Source: Bacteroidota bacterium
Lineage (GTDB): Bacteria > Bacteroidota > Bacteroidia > 2-12-FULL-35-15
DNA: 33,572 nucleotides
NCBI GenBank assembly: GCA_021323165.1
Contig: JAJTCJ010000047.1
Location: 1-33,572, forward strand
Direction of reading: 5' to 3'
A program made the position numbers and the translations under genes. Below the pieces are notes generated by a model. That model was not told the origin of the DNA. It searched no databases and was given only the letters and a program-made list of their open reading frames with translations. This document shows, piece by piece, positions 6,761-14,708 of this stretch; the first letter of the stretch is position 1; every line of letters begins with the position of its first letter.

Positions 6761-8419
6761 ATGAGCAGCTTACTTATACTCGTTATTATACTTGCCCTTA
6801 TTTTTGATTTCATCAATGGATTTCATGATGCGGCCAACTCTATTGCAACAATTGTTTCCACCAAGGTTCTAACGCCATTCCAGGCTGTTCTCTGGGCTGC
6901 TTTCTTTAATTGCGTAGCTTTTATGATCTTTAAGGATCATGCTGTGGCAAACACTATCGGTAAAACAGTGTATTCCGATTTCATTACAATTCCCGTTATC
7001 TTCAGTGGACTTATTGCCGCTATTATCTGGAATCTCTTAACCTGGTGGTACGGAATTCCATCATCTTCTTCTCATACTCTGATTGGAGGTTTTGCCGGAG
7101 CAGCAGTGGCTTATGCCTTTTTGAGCAAAGGCTTTATGCCTATTAATGAGATCATTGACGGAAGCAAGATCGGAAAAACATTGATGTTCATTCTTCTTGC
7201 ACCGGTAATCGGTATGTTCATCTCGATAGTTTATACGCTGATCTTTATTCAGCGCAGGACCTGGGTTAAAGTGGGCATTCTTGCCGGTTCTGCTGTCGGC
7301 CTGTATTTTCTTTTTATAGGTTTCCAGAAAGATAAAATGCAGGAAAACATGTCAAAGTTTTTCAAGGTAGACAAATACTCAATTGAAGTAAATGTAAAAC
7401 ACGATTCTACAAATCTTCATAAGCTTGAAAGAGCCCAGGCAAATGCTGAAGCAACTGATCCTTATCTTTCAGCATACGAATTACATGGTGCTGAAGGGGT
7501 AGCAACTAACATCATCAACAATGTAGACCTTAAAGAAATAACTATTTCCAGATTAGGCGATAAGCTAAATACTTTTTACAAAGTTGATCAGCTGAAAAAC
7601 AAGGCGAAACTTGATCCTAAATATACTGATGAATATGCGGCAACAAAAAAGATTGTTGACACTCTTAAACCCATCACTAAAAAGTATTTTGAATTAGGTC
7701 CCGAGGGGATGATAGCAGCAATGAATGCCAAATATCCTGTGAGTCCTGACAGAGCTGATGAATTTGCAAAAGCAATGAAAGTAGATATTCGGAAGGATCT
7801 TATAAAGGAGATCGAAAAAGCGGACAACCGTATACTTCGCTGGTGCCTTGTGGGAGCTCTCCTTATCTTTTGTTTGATGTTCATCTATAATGAAAAGATC
7901 AAGGAACCGACTGCCACACGATCGGCACACATGTTCAAACGTTCTCAGTTATTATCTTCTGCTGCATTCAGTATAGGACATGGAGGAAATGATGCACAAA
8001 AAGTAATGGGTATTATTGCAGCAGCTTTAGTTGCAAACGGGTCGATTGTGGATATTAAGTCGATGCCTGACTGGGTGCCAATTTCCTGTTACCTGGCGAT
8101 AGGTATCGGAACATTGAGCGGAGGCTGGAAGATCGTTCAGACAATGGGAACCAAGATCACAAAGGTTACTCCTCTGGAAGGTGTCTGCGCGGAAACAGCA
8201 GGTGCAACAACTTTATTTCTTACAGAACAAATGGGTATACCAGTTTCTACCACACATACTATTACAGGTGCTATTATTGGTGTTGGTGCAACAAAAAGGC
8301 TGAGTGCGGTTCGATGGGGAGTTACAGTAAGCTTGTTATGGGCATGGATCTTAACAATTCCTATAAGCGCATTGCTCGGAGGTTTCACATATTGGATCTG
8401 TTCACTTTTCGGGCTATAA
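6761..8419 (+). CDS. pit: PiT-family inorganic phosphate transporter with a large central insert
   Basis: PiT proteins import phosphate using the proton or sodium gradient, at lower affinity than Pst. The two inverted-repeat halves each carry the family signature: GFHDAANSIAT (20-30) with GIPSSSSHTLIGG (98-110), and GHGGNDAQKVMG (407-418) with GIPVSTTHTITGA near the C-terminus. The protein has 552 residues against about 500 for E. coli PitA. Between the two membrane halves lies a hydrophilic, Lys/Glu-rich stretch of about 165 residues (about 191-357) containing LGPEGMIAAMNAKYPVSPDRAD. It has no recognisable domain. A gene for a DUF47 partner precedes it by 32 bp, and a strong terminator follows the stop at once. 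Confidence 0.93.
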   Translation: MSSLLILVIILALIFDFINGFHDAANSIATIVSTKVLTPFQAVLWAAFFNCVAFMIFKDHAVANTIGKTVYSDFITIPVIFSGLIAAIIWNLLTWWYGIPSSSSHTLIGGFAGAAVAYAFLSKGFMPINEIIDGSKIGKTLMFILLAPVIGMFISIVYTLIFIQRRTWVKVGILAGSAVGLYFLFIGFQKDKMQENMSKFFKVDKYSIEVNVKHDSTNLHKLERAQANAEATDPYLSAYELHGAEGVATNIINNVDLKEITISRLGDKLNTFYKVDQLKNKAKLDPKYTDEYAATKKIVDTLKPITKKYFELGPEGMIAAMNAKYPVSPDRADEFAKAMKVDIRKDLIKEIEKADNRILRWCLVGALLIFCLMFIYNEKIKEPTATRSAHMFKRSQLLSSAAFSIGHGGNDAQKVMGIIAAALVANGSIVDIKSMPDWVPISCYLAIGIGTLSGGWKIVQTMGTKITKVTPLEGVCAETAGATTLFLTEQMGIPVSTTHTITGAIIGVGATKRLSAVRWGVTVSLLWAWILTIPISALLGGFTYWICSLFGL

Positions 8420-8437
8420 ACATATTATCAAAAAAAA

Positions 8438-8470
8438 GAGGGAGATCATTGCTGATCTCCCTCTTTTTTT
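8438..8470. terminator. Bidirectional intrinsic terminator after pit
   Basis: A perfect 11-bp stem GAGGGAGATCA (8438-8448) / TGATCTCCCTC (8453-8463) has a 4-nt TTGC loop. It is followed by seven T (8464-8470) and preceded by eight A (8430-8437). It can therefore stop transcription from pit and from the convergent lipoprotein gene. Confidence 0.93.
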
Positions 8471-8483
8471 ATCTGTAATCTAT

Positions 8484-8966
8484 TTATGGATTTATTTCAT
8501 TTGTTGTAACCATATTACTCCAGTTTCCTGCTCTGTCCCTCAACTTTATTTCAAACTTTACTGCAGTATGAGTAGGAAAGTATAATGGAGCAGATCTCAG
8601 CTTGGCTTTTATCTCTCCTTCAAGTGCTTTATACTGTCCCTCTGGAGTTATGTCCGAGATACGGTAACCATAGTACAATGTATCGTTTAATGCTGGAGAA
8701 TAATAAGGTCGAAAAACCCCATCACTTCCTTTATAAAGATATTTCATAACAAGATCATCAGGAGAAATAGTATCACCATCCATTATCCCGATATCCCCGT
8801 CTCCGTCCTTAAATGAAATGATGCAATCCGCAGAGTCTGTTCCATGTTTATCATAACTGATAAACTCGATCACAGGCTGTGTAGGAAAGCTCTTTTCTTT
8901 TACGCATGAGCTGCTCACCAGAGCAGCTAAGAATAAAAGAAAATATGTACATTTAAATTGCTTCAT
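8484..8966 (-). CDS. Uncharacterised lipoprotein with a calcium-loop-like motif
   Basis: The 160-residue product has a clear lipoprotein signal: a hydrophobic stretch (about 8-17) ending in SSSC with Cys21, then VKEK. I do not recognise a named domain. After a short beta-rich region (PVIEFISYDK) comes DGDGDIGIMDGD at 54-65, an Asp/Gly-rich loop of the kind that binds calcium. The rest (IKAKLRSAPLYF, VKFEIKLRDRAGNWSN) looks like an Ig-like beta sandwich, a type common among Bacteroidota surface lipoproteins. It is a single gene, convergent with pit across the shared terminator. The location is probably the outer membrane or periplasm; the function is unknown. Confidence 0.78.
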   Translation of the reverse strand: MKQFKCTYFLLFLAALVSSSCVKEKSFPTQPVIEFISYDKHGTDSADCIISFKDGDGDIGIMDGDTISPDDLVMKYLYKGSDGVFRPYYSPALNDTLYYGYRISDITPEGQYKALEGEIKAKLRSAPLYFPTHTAVKFEIKLRDRAGNWSNMVTTNEINP

Positions 8967-9054
8967 TATTATTGAATGTAAACATAAAATTAATAATTAT
9001 TTTTGGGCATTGCAATACAAACGCTTATAAACTGGCATTATTGTCAAAAAAACC

Positions 9055-10050
9055 TTGAAAGACATAATCGAAGGCATTTTCAGCATTTCCACCCCGGAAG
9101 AATTCGATCGGCATGCTATGACTATCTTTTATTATCAGGCAACTGAAAACCCGGTTTACAGGCGGTATCTTGAGATTCTCAAAATCGATCCAGGTAACAT
9201 TGAAAAACCTGAACAGATCCCATTTCTTCCGATCAGCTTTTTTAAGGATCATAAAGTTATCTGCGGAAGCAATGAACCAAAAGTAATCTTTACCAGCAGC
9301 GGAACATCAGGAACTTTAACAAGCTCACATTTTGTGATCGAACCTGACTTATATGAAAAGAGTTATATGAAAGGGTTCAGACACTTTTATGGTGATCCTG
9401 AGAACTATTGTATCCTTGCCTTACTCCCGTCCTATCTCGAACGCGAAGGATCTTCACTGATCTATATGGCGAATGATCTTATTAATAAAAGCCAACATCC
9501 CGACAGTGGATTTTATCTTCATGATCACCTTAAACTTGTAGAAAAGCTCGCAGCTCTTAAAAAACAAAACCAAAAAACAATTTTACTGGGCGTAACGTAC
9601 GCTCTACTCGAAATAACGGAGCAATTTCCGGATTTGAAGTTTGATTCTCTAAATAAGCTCATTGTTATGGAAACAGGGGGAATGAAAGGAAAAAGGAAAG
9701 AAATGGTGCGGGAAGAGCTACATGAAAAATTATGCAATGGCTTTGGTGTTAATACTATACATAGCGAATACGGAATGACTGAACTTCTTTCCCAGGCATA
9801 TTCCAAAGGAAACGGAGTTTTTGAATGCCCGTCCTGGATGAAAATTTTAATAAGGGATACAAACGATCCATTCGCGATTCTACCTGATAAAAAAACCGGT
9901 GGAATTAATGTTATTGACCTTGCGAATATCTATTCCTGTTCCTTTATAGCTACACAGGACCTTGGAAAAAAACTTGAGAACGGATCTTTTGAAGTTCTTG
10001 GCAGATTTGATAACAGCGATATCCGTGGCTGCAATTTATTGGTTCAATAA
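9055..10050 (+). CDS. LuxE/acyl-protein synthetase-like adenylate-forming enzyme
   Basis: This 331-residue protein resembles the LuxE acyl-protein synthetase family, a branch of the ANL (acyl/aryl-CoA ligase) superfamily that activates a carboxylate with ATP. Visible motifs are the phosphate loop FTSSGTSGTLTS (79-90), the A5-type SEYGMTELLSQ (237-247), TQDLG (300-304) and the C-terminal GRFDNSDIRGCN (316-327). The length fits LuxE and lacks the mobile C-terminal domain of full CoA ligases. The start is a TTG at 9055; no upstream in-frame ATG fits. A TATTTTTG at 8998-9005 could be its -7 element. No luxC-type acyl reductase is adjacent, so the substrate is unknown. It may activate a fatty or aryl acid for a small-molecule pathway encoded elsewhere. 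Confidence 0.82.
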   Translation: MKDIIEGIFSISTPEEFDRHAMTIFYYQATENPVYRRYLEILKIDPGNIEKPEQIPFLPISFFKDHKVICGSNEPKVIFTSSGTSGTLTSSHFVIEPDLYEKSYMKGFRHFYGDPENYCILALLPSYLEREGSSLIYMANDLINKSQHPDSGFYLHDHLKLVEKLAALKKQNQKTILLGVTYALLEITEQFPDLKFDSLNKLIVMETGGMKGKRKEMVREELHEKLCNGFGVNTIHSEYGMTELLSQAYSKGNGVFECPSWMKILIRDTNDPFAILPDKKTGGINVIDLANIYSCSFIATQDLGKKLENGSFEVLGRFDNSDIRGCNLLVQ

Positions 10051-10147
10051 TCCGATTGTTGTATTTCAAACAATAAAACAAAATCTCTTCCGTTCCATAA
10101 TCAAAACCAACAATTCATCCCTATGGTTTAATTTACTTTTCAATCGT

Positions 10148-10186
10148 GCATTTTTATTTATAGCGAATCTTCTCGCTTAAAAATGC
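10148..10186 (+). repeat. Nested stem-loop before the DUF218 gene
   Basis: The outer arms GCATTTTTA (10148-10156) and TAAAAATGC (10178-10186) are perfectly complementary over 9 bp. Inside them AGCGA (10162-10166) pairs with TCGCT (10173-10177). It ends 30 bp before the ATG at 10217. No T-run follows, so a leader structure is as likely as a terminator. Confidence 0.5.
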
Positions 10187-10216
10187 GGGTAAAAGTAAAC
10201 CAATAAACCATTCGAT

Positions 10217-10981
10217 ATGAATTACAAGACACTCTCCACTCCTGCTCTGTTAAGCTGCGTAATCACACTTCTCTGCAGCTACGAAGAACCAAAAGAAAAA
10301 AAAGGTTCAAAAAAAGACAAGGATATCCAAACCTTTGATGTGATAATTGTTCCCGGAGTTCCGTTCCAGGATCCAGCGGTAAAGTTTGTTTTAAAATCGA
10401 GAATTCTATGGGCAAAATATCTTTATGATGCCGGCAAAACAAAAAATATAATTTTCTCAGGATCCTCTGTTTACACACCTTACGTTGAAGCTGATATTAT
10501 GAAGATCTATGCTGATTCACTCGGCATTCCATCGGGAAATGTTTATCGTGAAACTCAGGCTGAACACAGCACGGAAAATATTTATTACTCTGTTATGATG
10601 GCCAGGAAATTAGGCTTTACAAATATTGCTGTGGCAACAGACAAATACCAGGCAATATTCTTAAACATGTATCTAAAGAAAAATTTCCCGGAAGTGTCTG
10701 TCATTCCGATCGATTATAGAAAAATAGATGTGTTCGGAGATAACTGGCCGGAAATTGATGAGACTCCAGCTTACGTAGAAAATTTTGTTTCTTTACTTGA
10801 TCGTGAAAATAAAGCAACCCGATTCAAAGGTTCAATGGGTAAGAATATAAAATTCGTCCAGAATGATTCTACTTATGAAAACACTCAAACACCCTTTCAA
10901 TCAGGTTTGGTAAGGATGGTTAAACCTGTAATGTCCACTTCTCCTTTTTTGTCTGTTATCTATAACAAGGCTACTAAATAG
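10217..10981 (+). CDS. DUF218 (YdcF/SanA/ElyC-like) envelope protein
   Basis: The protein has 254 residues. A hydrophobic N-terminus (about residues 8-20, ending near LLCSYEE) suggests export or membrane anchoring; a Lys-rich linker follows. The DUF218 core is clear: [45 protein letters not shown], and [20 protein letters not shown] with the family's conserved Glu, Thr and Asn. Family members include SanA and ElyC, linked to cell-envelope barrier and peptidoglycan precursor function. The biochemical activity is not settled. The stop codon overlaps the end of the convergent tyrS gene by 8 bp. Usually similar proteins have an inner-membrane helix, so a lipoprotein is only a possibility. Confidence 0.83.
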   Translation: MNYKTLSTPALLSCVITLLCSYEEPKEKKGSKKDKDIQTFDVIIVPGVPFQDPAVKFVLKSRILWAKYLYDAGKTKNIIFSGSSVYTPYVEADIMKIYADSLGIPSGNVYRETQAEHSTENIYYSVMMARKLGFTNIAVATDKYQAIFLNMYLKKNFPEVSVIPIDYRKIDVFGDNWPEIDETPAYVENFVSLLDRENKATRFKGSMGKNIKFVQNDSTYENTQTPFQSGLVRMVKPVMSTSPFLSVIYNKATK

Positions 10982-10986
10982 CCTTG
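10966..10986. repeat. Hairpin over the overlapping stop codons of the DUF218 gene and tyrS
   Basis: CAAGGCTA (10966-10973) and TAGCCTTG (10979-10986) form a perfect 8-bp stem with the loop CTAAA. The structure spans both stop codons of the two convergent genes. A T-rich run follows on the plus strand only after some 12 bp, so terminator function is uncertain. Confidence 0.45.
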
Positions 10987-12254
10987 ATCACATAATAATT
11001 TTTTTTACCCTTTTGTATCAGAACGTATTTATTATTGATCAGTGAAGTTGTGTTCACATTAAATTCCGGATCTTCTATTTTAGCTTTGTTAAGTGAAACA
11101 CCGCCACCCTGAATCATTTTTCGGGCTTCTCCTTTTGATGGGAATATCTGTGTTTTTTCAGCAAGAAGTTCAATAACGTTTATTCCGCTTCCAACCTCTG
11201 AATGGGAAATATCAAACTGTGGTACGCCATCAAAAATATCCATGAACAGACCTTCTTCGAGTTTCGCAAGATCTTCGAGCGAACCTTTGAACAAGATCTC
11301 AGATGCTTCAACAGCTGAATTATAATCTTCCTCTGAGTGTACACGGATAGTGATATCTTTTGCAAGAGCTTTTTGAAGTATCCTTAAATGTTTTGCTTTT
11401 TCATGTTCTTCTTCGAGTGCTTTGATCTGGTCTTGCGTAAATAAAGTGAAAATGCGGATATAATTTTTCACATCTTCATCGCTTGCATTCAGCCAGAATT
11501 GGTAGAATTTATAAGCGGAGGTTTTTGTTTTATCCAACCATACATTTCCGCTTTCTGATTTACCGAACTTGCTTCCATCTGCTTTTTTGATAAGCGGTGT
11601 TGTAATAGCAAAAGCTTCTCCGGCAGCTTTGCGCCTGATCAATTCGGTACCTGTAACAATGTTTCCCCATTGATCAGATCCACCCATTTGCAGTTTAATT
11701 CCCTTATTCTTCCACAGGTAATAGAAATCATAACCTTGCACAAGCTGGTAGCTGAATTCGGTAAAGCTCATCCCGTTTTCCAATCGGCTCTTAACAGAAT
11801 CTTTCGCCATCATATAGTTTACACTGATGTGCTTTCCAACATCACGAATGAATTCCAGAAATGAGAACCCTTTGAACCAATCATAATTATTTACTATTTC
11901 AGCTGAGTTTGCACCACAATTAAAATCTAAGAATTTTTCAAGCTGCTTACGCTGACTATTCAGGTTATGATTAAGTGTTTTTTCATCAAGAAGATTTCTT
12001 TCAGAAGATTTACCGGAAGGATCACCTACCATACCAGTGGCACCGCCAACAAGTGCAATGGGTTTATGTCCGGCTTTCTGAAAATGAAGAAGAGTCATGA
12101 TCTGCACCATGTTTCCAACACCAAGTGAATCAGAAGTAGGATCGAAACCAATGTAACCAACCACCATTTCCTTATTCAATAACTCTTCGGTTCCAGGCAT
12201 AATGTCATGAAGCATTCCCCGCCATTTTAACTCTTCTACAAAATTCGTTTTCAT
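10974..12254 (-). CDS. tyrS: Tyrosyl-tRNA synthetase
   Basis: TyrRS charges tRNA-Tyr with tyrosine. The 426-residue protein has the class I catalytic domain (about 30-240), the anticodon-binding helical part, and a C-terminal S4 RNA-binding domain (about 355-420, [16 protein letters not shown]). [34 protein letters not shown] and the KMSKS-type KFGKS (229-233) are all present. The HIGH motif is odd: [12 protein letters not shown] gives G45-V-G-N48, where TyrRS proteins normally have His at the first place (HxGH or HxGN). Thr40 is kept. The codon is GGT, two changes from a His codon. The start ATG at 12254 is 18 bp downstream of a TATCTTTG promoter element. Confidence 0.96.
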   Translation of the reverse strand: MKTNFVEELKWRGMLHDIMPGTEELLNKEMVVGYIGFDPTSDSLGVGNMVQIMTLLHFQKAGHKPIALVGGATGMVGDPSGKSSERNLLDEKTLNHNLNSQRKQLEKFLDFNCGANSAEIVNNYDWFKGFSFLEFIRDVGKHISVNYMMAKDSVKSRLENGMSFTEFSYQLVQGYDFYYLWKNKGIKLQMGGSDQWGNIVTGTELIRRKAAGEAFAITTPLIKKADGSKFGKSESGNVWLDKTKTSAYKFYQFWLNASDEDVKNYIRIFTLFTQDQIKALEEEHEKAKHLRILQKALAKDITIRVHSEEDYNSAVEASEILFKGSLEDLAKLEEGLFMDIFDGVPQFDISHSEVGSGINVIELLAEKTQIFPSKGEARKMIQGGGVSLNKAKIEDPEFNVNTTSLINNKYVLIQKGKKNYYVIKAI

Positions 12255-12272
12255 TGTTTAATTTTTGATGGT

Positions 12273-12280
12273 CAAAGATA
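12273..12280 (-). promoter_or_regulatory. -7 promoter element TATCTTTG for tyrS
   Basis: Read on the minus strand this is TATCTTTG, a perfect TAnnTTTG match. The predicted transcript starts about 12 nt before the tyrS ATG. No clear -33 element is seen. Confidence 0.55.
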
Positions 12281-12290
12281 ATAATTGTTA

Positions 12291-12378
12291 CGGATAACGA
12301 ATCTGACGAATACTGCGAATCTATATGGAGACGCAAATAAGCTCAGATTCGTAATATTCGTTTATAATTCGCTATCCG
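12291..12378. repeat. Long imperfect palindrome between divergent tyrS and epimerase genes
   Basis: The arms 12291-12322 and 12345-12378 are inverted copies of each other with a few mismatches and a 2-nt gap, around a 22-bp centre. Both begin CGGATA.CGAAT at the outer edge. Within each arm CGAAT recurs three times. The element lies between the two divergent -7 boxes. It looks like one of the CGAAT-rich intergenic palindromes seen in Bacteroidota genomes, but family membership is inferred. Confidence 0.7.
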
Positions 12379-12396
12379 CACCCTAAATATTATCCG

Positions 12397-12404
12397 TAAA
12401 TTTG
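12397..12404 (+). promoter_or_regulatory. -7 promoter element TAAATTTG for the epimerase gene
   Basis: A perfect TAnnTTTG match, 18 bp upstream of the TTG at 12423. Transcription would start near 12411, so the upstream TTG at 12402 would lie outside the message. Confidence 0.5.
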
Positions 12405-12422
12405 TACTCTAAAATTCAAACT

Positions 12423-13439
12423 TTGATATTAGTAACGGGTGGTACAGGTTTAGTGGGATCTCATCTGCTTTATGAGCTTTGTAAAGCAGGTGAGAATGTG
12501 CGTGTGCTTACACGAAACACCAGCAATATTCAAAATATCAAAAAAGTATTTTCCTATTATACTTCTGATGCTGAATCATTATTAAAAAATATCCAATGGT
12601 ATGATGCCGATCTGCTTGATGTTTATTCCTTAATGGATGCAATGGAAGGCATTTCTGAGATCTATCATTGCGCGGCAATGGTTTCATTCGAACCTTCTCA
12701 TGAAGCCGAGATGATGAAGATCAATATTGAAGGAACAACAAATATGGTGAATGCTGCACTGGAAAAAGGCATTCATAAGTTTTGCCATGTTAGTTCGATA
12801 GCCACTTTGGGAAGAGCGTTAAACGGAGGCATAACTTCTGAGGAAACGACATGGAAATCTTCCCCGGAAAATTCAAATTATTCTATAAGTAAGTATGGTG
12901 CTGAACGTGAGGTTTGGCGAGCTTCTGAAGAGGGACTAAATGTCATAATAGTAAATCCTTCTCTTATTGTTGGACCCGGAAACTGGCAGCAGAGCAGTTC
13001 CAATATGTTCACTAAAGGATACAAGGGCATTAAATTTTACAGTGCAGGTGCTAATGGATTTGTGGATGTAAGAGATGTTGTTTCATTAATGATACGACTG
13101 ATGAACAGTGATATCACAAATCAACGATTCCTTATTAATTCTGAGAATGCAACTTTCCGACACTTTTTCGATCTCGTTCATAAAGGATTTAATAAATCTG
13201 TCCCTGCAATTAAAGCCGGAAAATTTCTAAGCAGCTTTGCATGGAGAGCCGAGAAGTTCAGGAGTCTTTTAACAGGATCAACTCCCTTAATAACAGTGGA
13301 AACAGCAAGATCTGCGCATCGGATCAGCAGGTTTTCAAATGAGAAGATCCTTAAAACATTTCCCGATCACAAATTTATTTCATTGGAAAAATCTATCAGC
13401 GATACCTGCAAACTGTTCCTGAAAGACAAAATGAACTGA
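12423..13439 (+). CDS. NAD-dependent epimerase/dehydratase (extended SDR)
   Basis: This extended short-chain dehydrogenase/reductase has about 338 residues. The Rossmann NAD(P)-binding motif GGTGLVGSH lies at the very N-terminus, and the catalytic tyrosine and lysine are in NYSISKYGAER (YxxxK). VNPSLIVGPGNW is the usual later motif of the family. The start chosen is TTG at 12423, giving ILVTGGTG, the normal beginning of the family, just after the predicted promoter; an in-frame TTG at 12402 is the alternative. Related proteins act on nucleotide sugars, dihydroflavonols or 3-beta-hydroxysteroids; the substrate here cannot be told. It ends 2 bp from the convergent DUF4296 gene. Confidence 0.88.
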   Translation: MILVTGGTGLVGSHLLYELCKAGENVRVLTRNTSNIQNIKKVFSYYTSDAESLLKNIQWYDADLLDVYSLMDAMEGISEIYHCAAMVSFEPSHEAEMMKINIEGTTNMVNAALEKGIHKFCHVSSIATLGRALNGGITSEETTWKSSPENSNYSISKYGAEREVWRASEEGLNVIIVNPSLIVGPGNWQQSSSNMFTKGYKGIKFYSAGANGFVDVRDVVSLMIRLMNSDITNQRFLINSENATFRHFFDLVHKGFNKSVPAIKAGKFLSSFAWRAEKFRSLLTGSTPLITVETARSAHRISRFSNEKILKTFPDHKFISLEKSISDTCKLFLKDKMN

Positions 13440-13441
13440 TC

Positions 13442-13801
13442 TTATTTTCCCGTCATTACTTCTGCCTGCAGCTTACTAAGATCATTCAGCACGAGCTGGT
13501 AAATCTCAACAAGCATCTCCGGATTTTGAGTATAGAATTCAAAACTTTCGTCAAACTGAGCTTTTGTAACCTGATGTTTATTGTAGACATTTATACTTGA
13601 AGCTCCTTCAGTCTTCAATTTATCATTACTTCCAACTTGTACATTTAAAGTTGCTTCGAGTAAATGTACATCAACCATAACTTCAGCCATTTTTTCTTTG
13701 GAAAGTACAGAAGAAGGAATAGAAACTTTTTGCGGATTACTGCAACTGAAAAAATAGCTTATTAAAACTGAAAAAATTATCTTTTTAAAAATTGAAATCA
13801 T
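13442..13801 (-). CDS. DUF4296 domain lipoprotein
   Basis: A small (119-residue) lipoprotein. The signal ends in FFSC with Cys20. The DUF4296 pattern follows: LSKEKMAEVMVDVHLLEATLN, then a conserved helix with YNKHQVTKAQFDESFEFYTQNPEMLVEIYQ, here given in part only. The family is restricted largely to Bacteroidota and has no known function. The ATG at 13801 is preferred to an in-frame GTG at 13822, because it starts the signal peptide cleanly. It is convergent with the epimerase gene and has no obvious promoter. Confidence 0.85.
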   Translation of the reverse strand: MISIFKKIIFSVLISYFFSCSNPQKVSIPSSVLSKEKMAEVMVDVHLLEATLNVQVGSNDKLKTEGASSINVYNKHQVTKAQFDESFEFYTQNPEMLVEIYQLVLNDLSKLQAEVMTGK

Positions 13802-13892
13802 TCTCTTATTACTTTTAAACACTTAGAATTCATACTAATTCAGCCTCTGTCTGGCAAAAGCAATATTACAAAGTTAATATTAAAAATTAAGC

Positions 13893-13900
13893 TATTTTTG
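13893..13900 (+). promoter_or_regulatory. -7 promoter element TATTTTTG directly before the SDR gene
   Basis: A perfect TAnnTTTG match ending only 5 bp before the ATG at 13906. If used, the mRNA would be leaderless or nearly so. AT-rich sequence makes a chance match possible. Confidence 0.35.
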
Positions 13901-13905
13901 TAGTA

Positions 13906-14703
13906 ATGAGTCGTTTTACAGATAAGGTTGTTTGGATTACCGGGGCTTCTTCCGGAATTGGAGAAGCTTTGGTTCATGCTTTTGCAGTTGAGGGTGCCAA
14001 ACTCGTTATTTCCGCCAGAAGAAAAGAAGAGCTCGAACGTGTACAGATTGCCTCCGGGTTAAACCACCAAAATTCACTGATCCTACCGCTTGATCTTTCC
14101 GATACAAAAAACATAAATGATCTTACGCAACAGATCATTAATAAATTCGGCAGGATCGATATTCTTGTGAACAACGGAGGTATCAGCCAGCGTGCGCTTA
14201 CAAAAGACACATCTCTTGACATTGACCGTCAGATAATGGAAGTTAATTTTTTCGGAACCGTTGCGATAACAAAAAGTGTGTTGCCATACATGTTAAAACA
14301 GAAGAGCGGACACATAATCGCGATGAGCAGCATTGCAGGTAAATTCGGTTTTTATTTCCGTTCTGCTTATTCTGCCTCAAAGCATGCATTACATGGCTTC
14401 TTTGAATCGCTCCGGATGGAGATCTACAATGATAATGTAAAAGTGCTCGTAGTTTGTCCGGGTAAGATCAAAACAAATATCTCTGTGAATGCCGTTACCG
14501 GGAGTGGAGGCAAACACGCGATCATGGATCAAAGCACCAATGAGGGATTGAGTGCGGAAGAGTGTGCGAAACAAATATTAAAAGCAATCAAAGCAAATGA
14601 GGAAGAGATCTTTATTGGAGGTAAGGAATTGAAGGCGATCTGGATAAAAAGATTTTTCCCGAAATTATTTTCTAAAATGATACGCAGACAGAAACCTGAA
14701 TGA
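13906..14703 (+). CDS. Short-chain dehydrogenase/reductase (classical SDR)
   Basis: A 265-residue classical SDR oxidoreductase. The cofactor motif TGASSGIG is at 12-19, NNGG at 89-92, the catalytic Ser in MSSIAG (about 140-145), and YSASK at 155-159 supplies Tyr155 and Lys159. The basic ARRKEE after the second strand suggests a preference for NADP. The C-terminal region (LRMEIYNDNVKVLVVCPGKI) is like DltE/YqjQ-type SDRs that act on lipid-like or ketone substrates. The substrate is unknown. The gene stands alone upstream of a structured 121-bp gap and may be co-transcribed with the VOC gene. Confidence 0.9.
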   Translation: MSRFTDKVVWITGASSGIGEALVHAFAVEGAKLVISARRKEELERVQIASGLNHQNSLILPLDLSDTKNINDLTQQIINKFGRIDILVNNGGISQRALTKDTSLDIDRQIMEVNFFGTVAITKSVLPYMLKQKSGHIIAMSSIAGKFGFYFRSAYSASKHALHGFFESLRMEIYNDNVKVLVVCPGKIKTNISVNAVTGSGGKHAIMDQSTNEGLSAEECAKQILKAIKANEEEIFIGGKELKAIWIKRFFPKLFSKMIRRQKPE

Positions 14704-14708
14704 AAAGC

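Noticed and set aside
13820..13822. GTG start for the DUF4296 gene
   Set aside because: The ATG at 13801 gives a standard lipoprotein signal; the extra seven residues add nothing.
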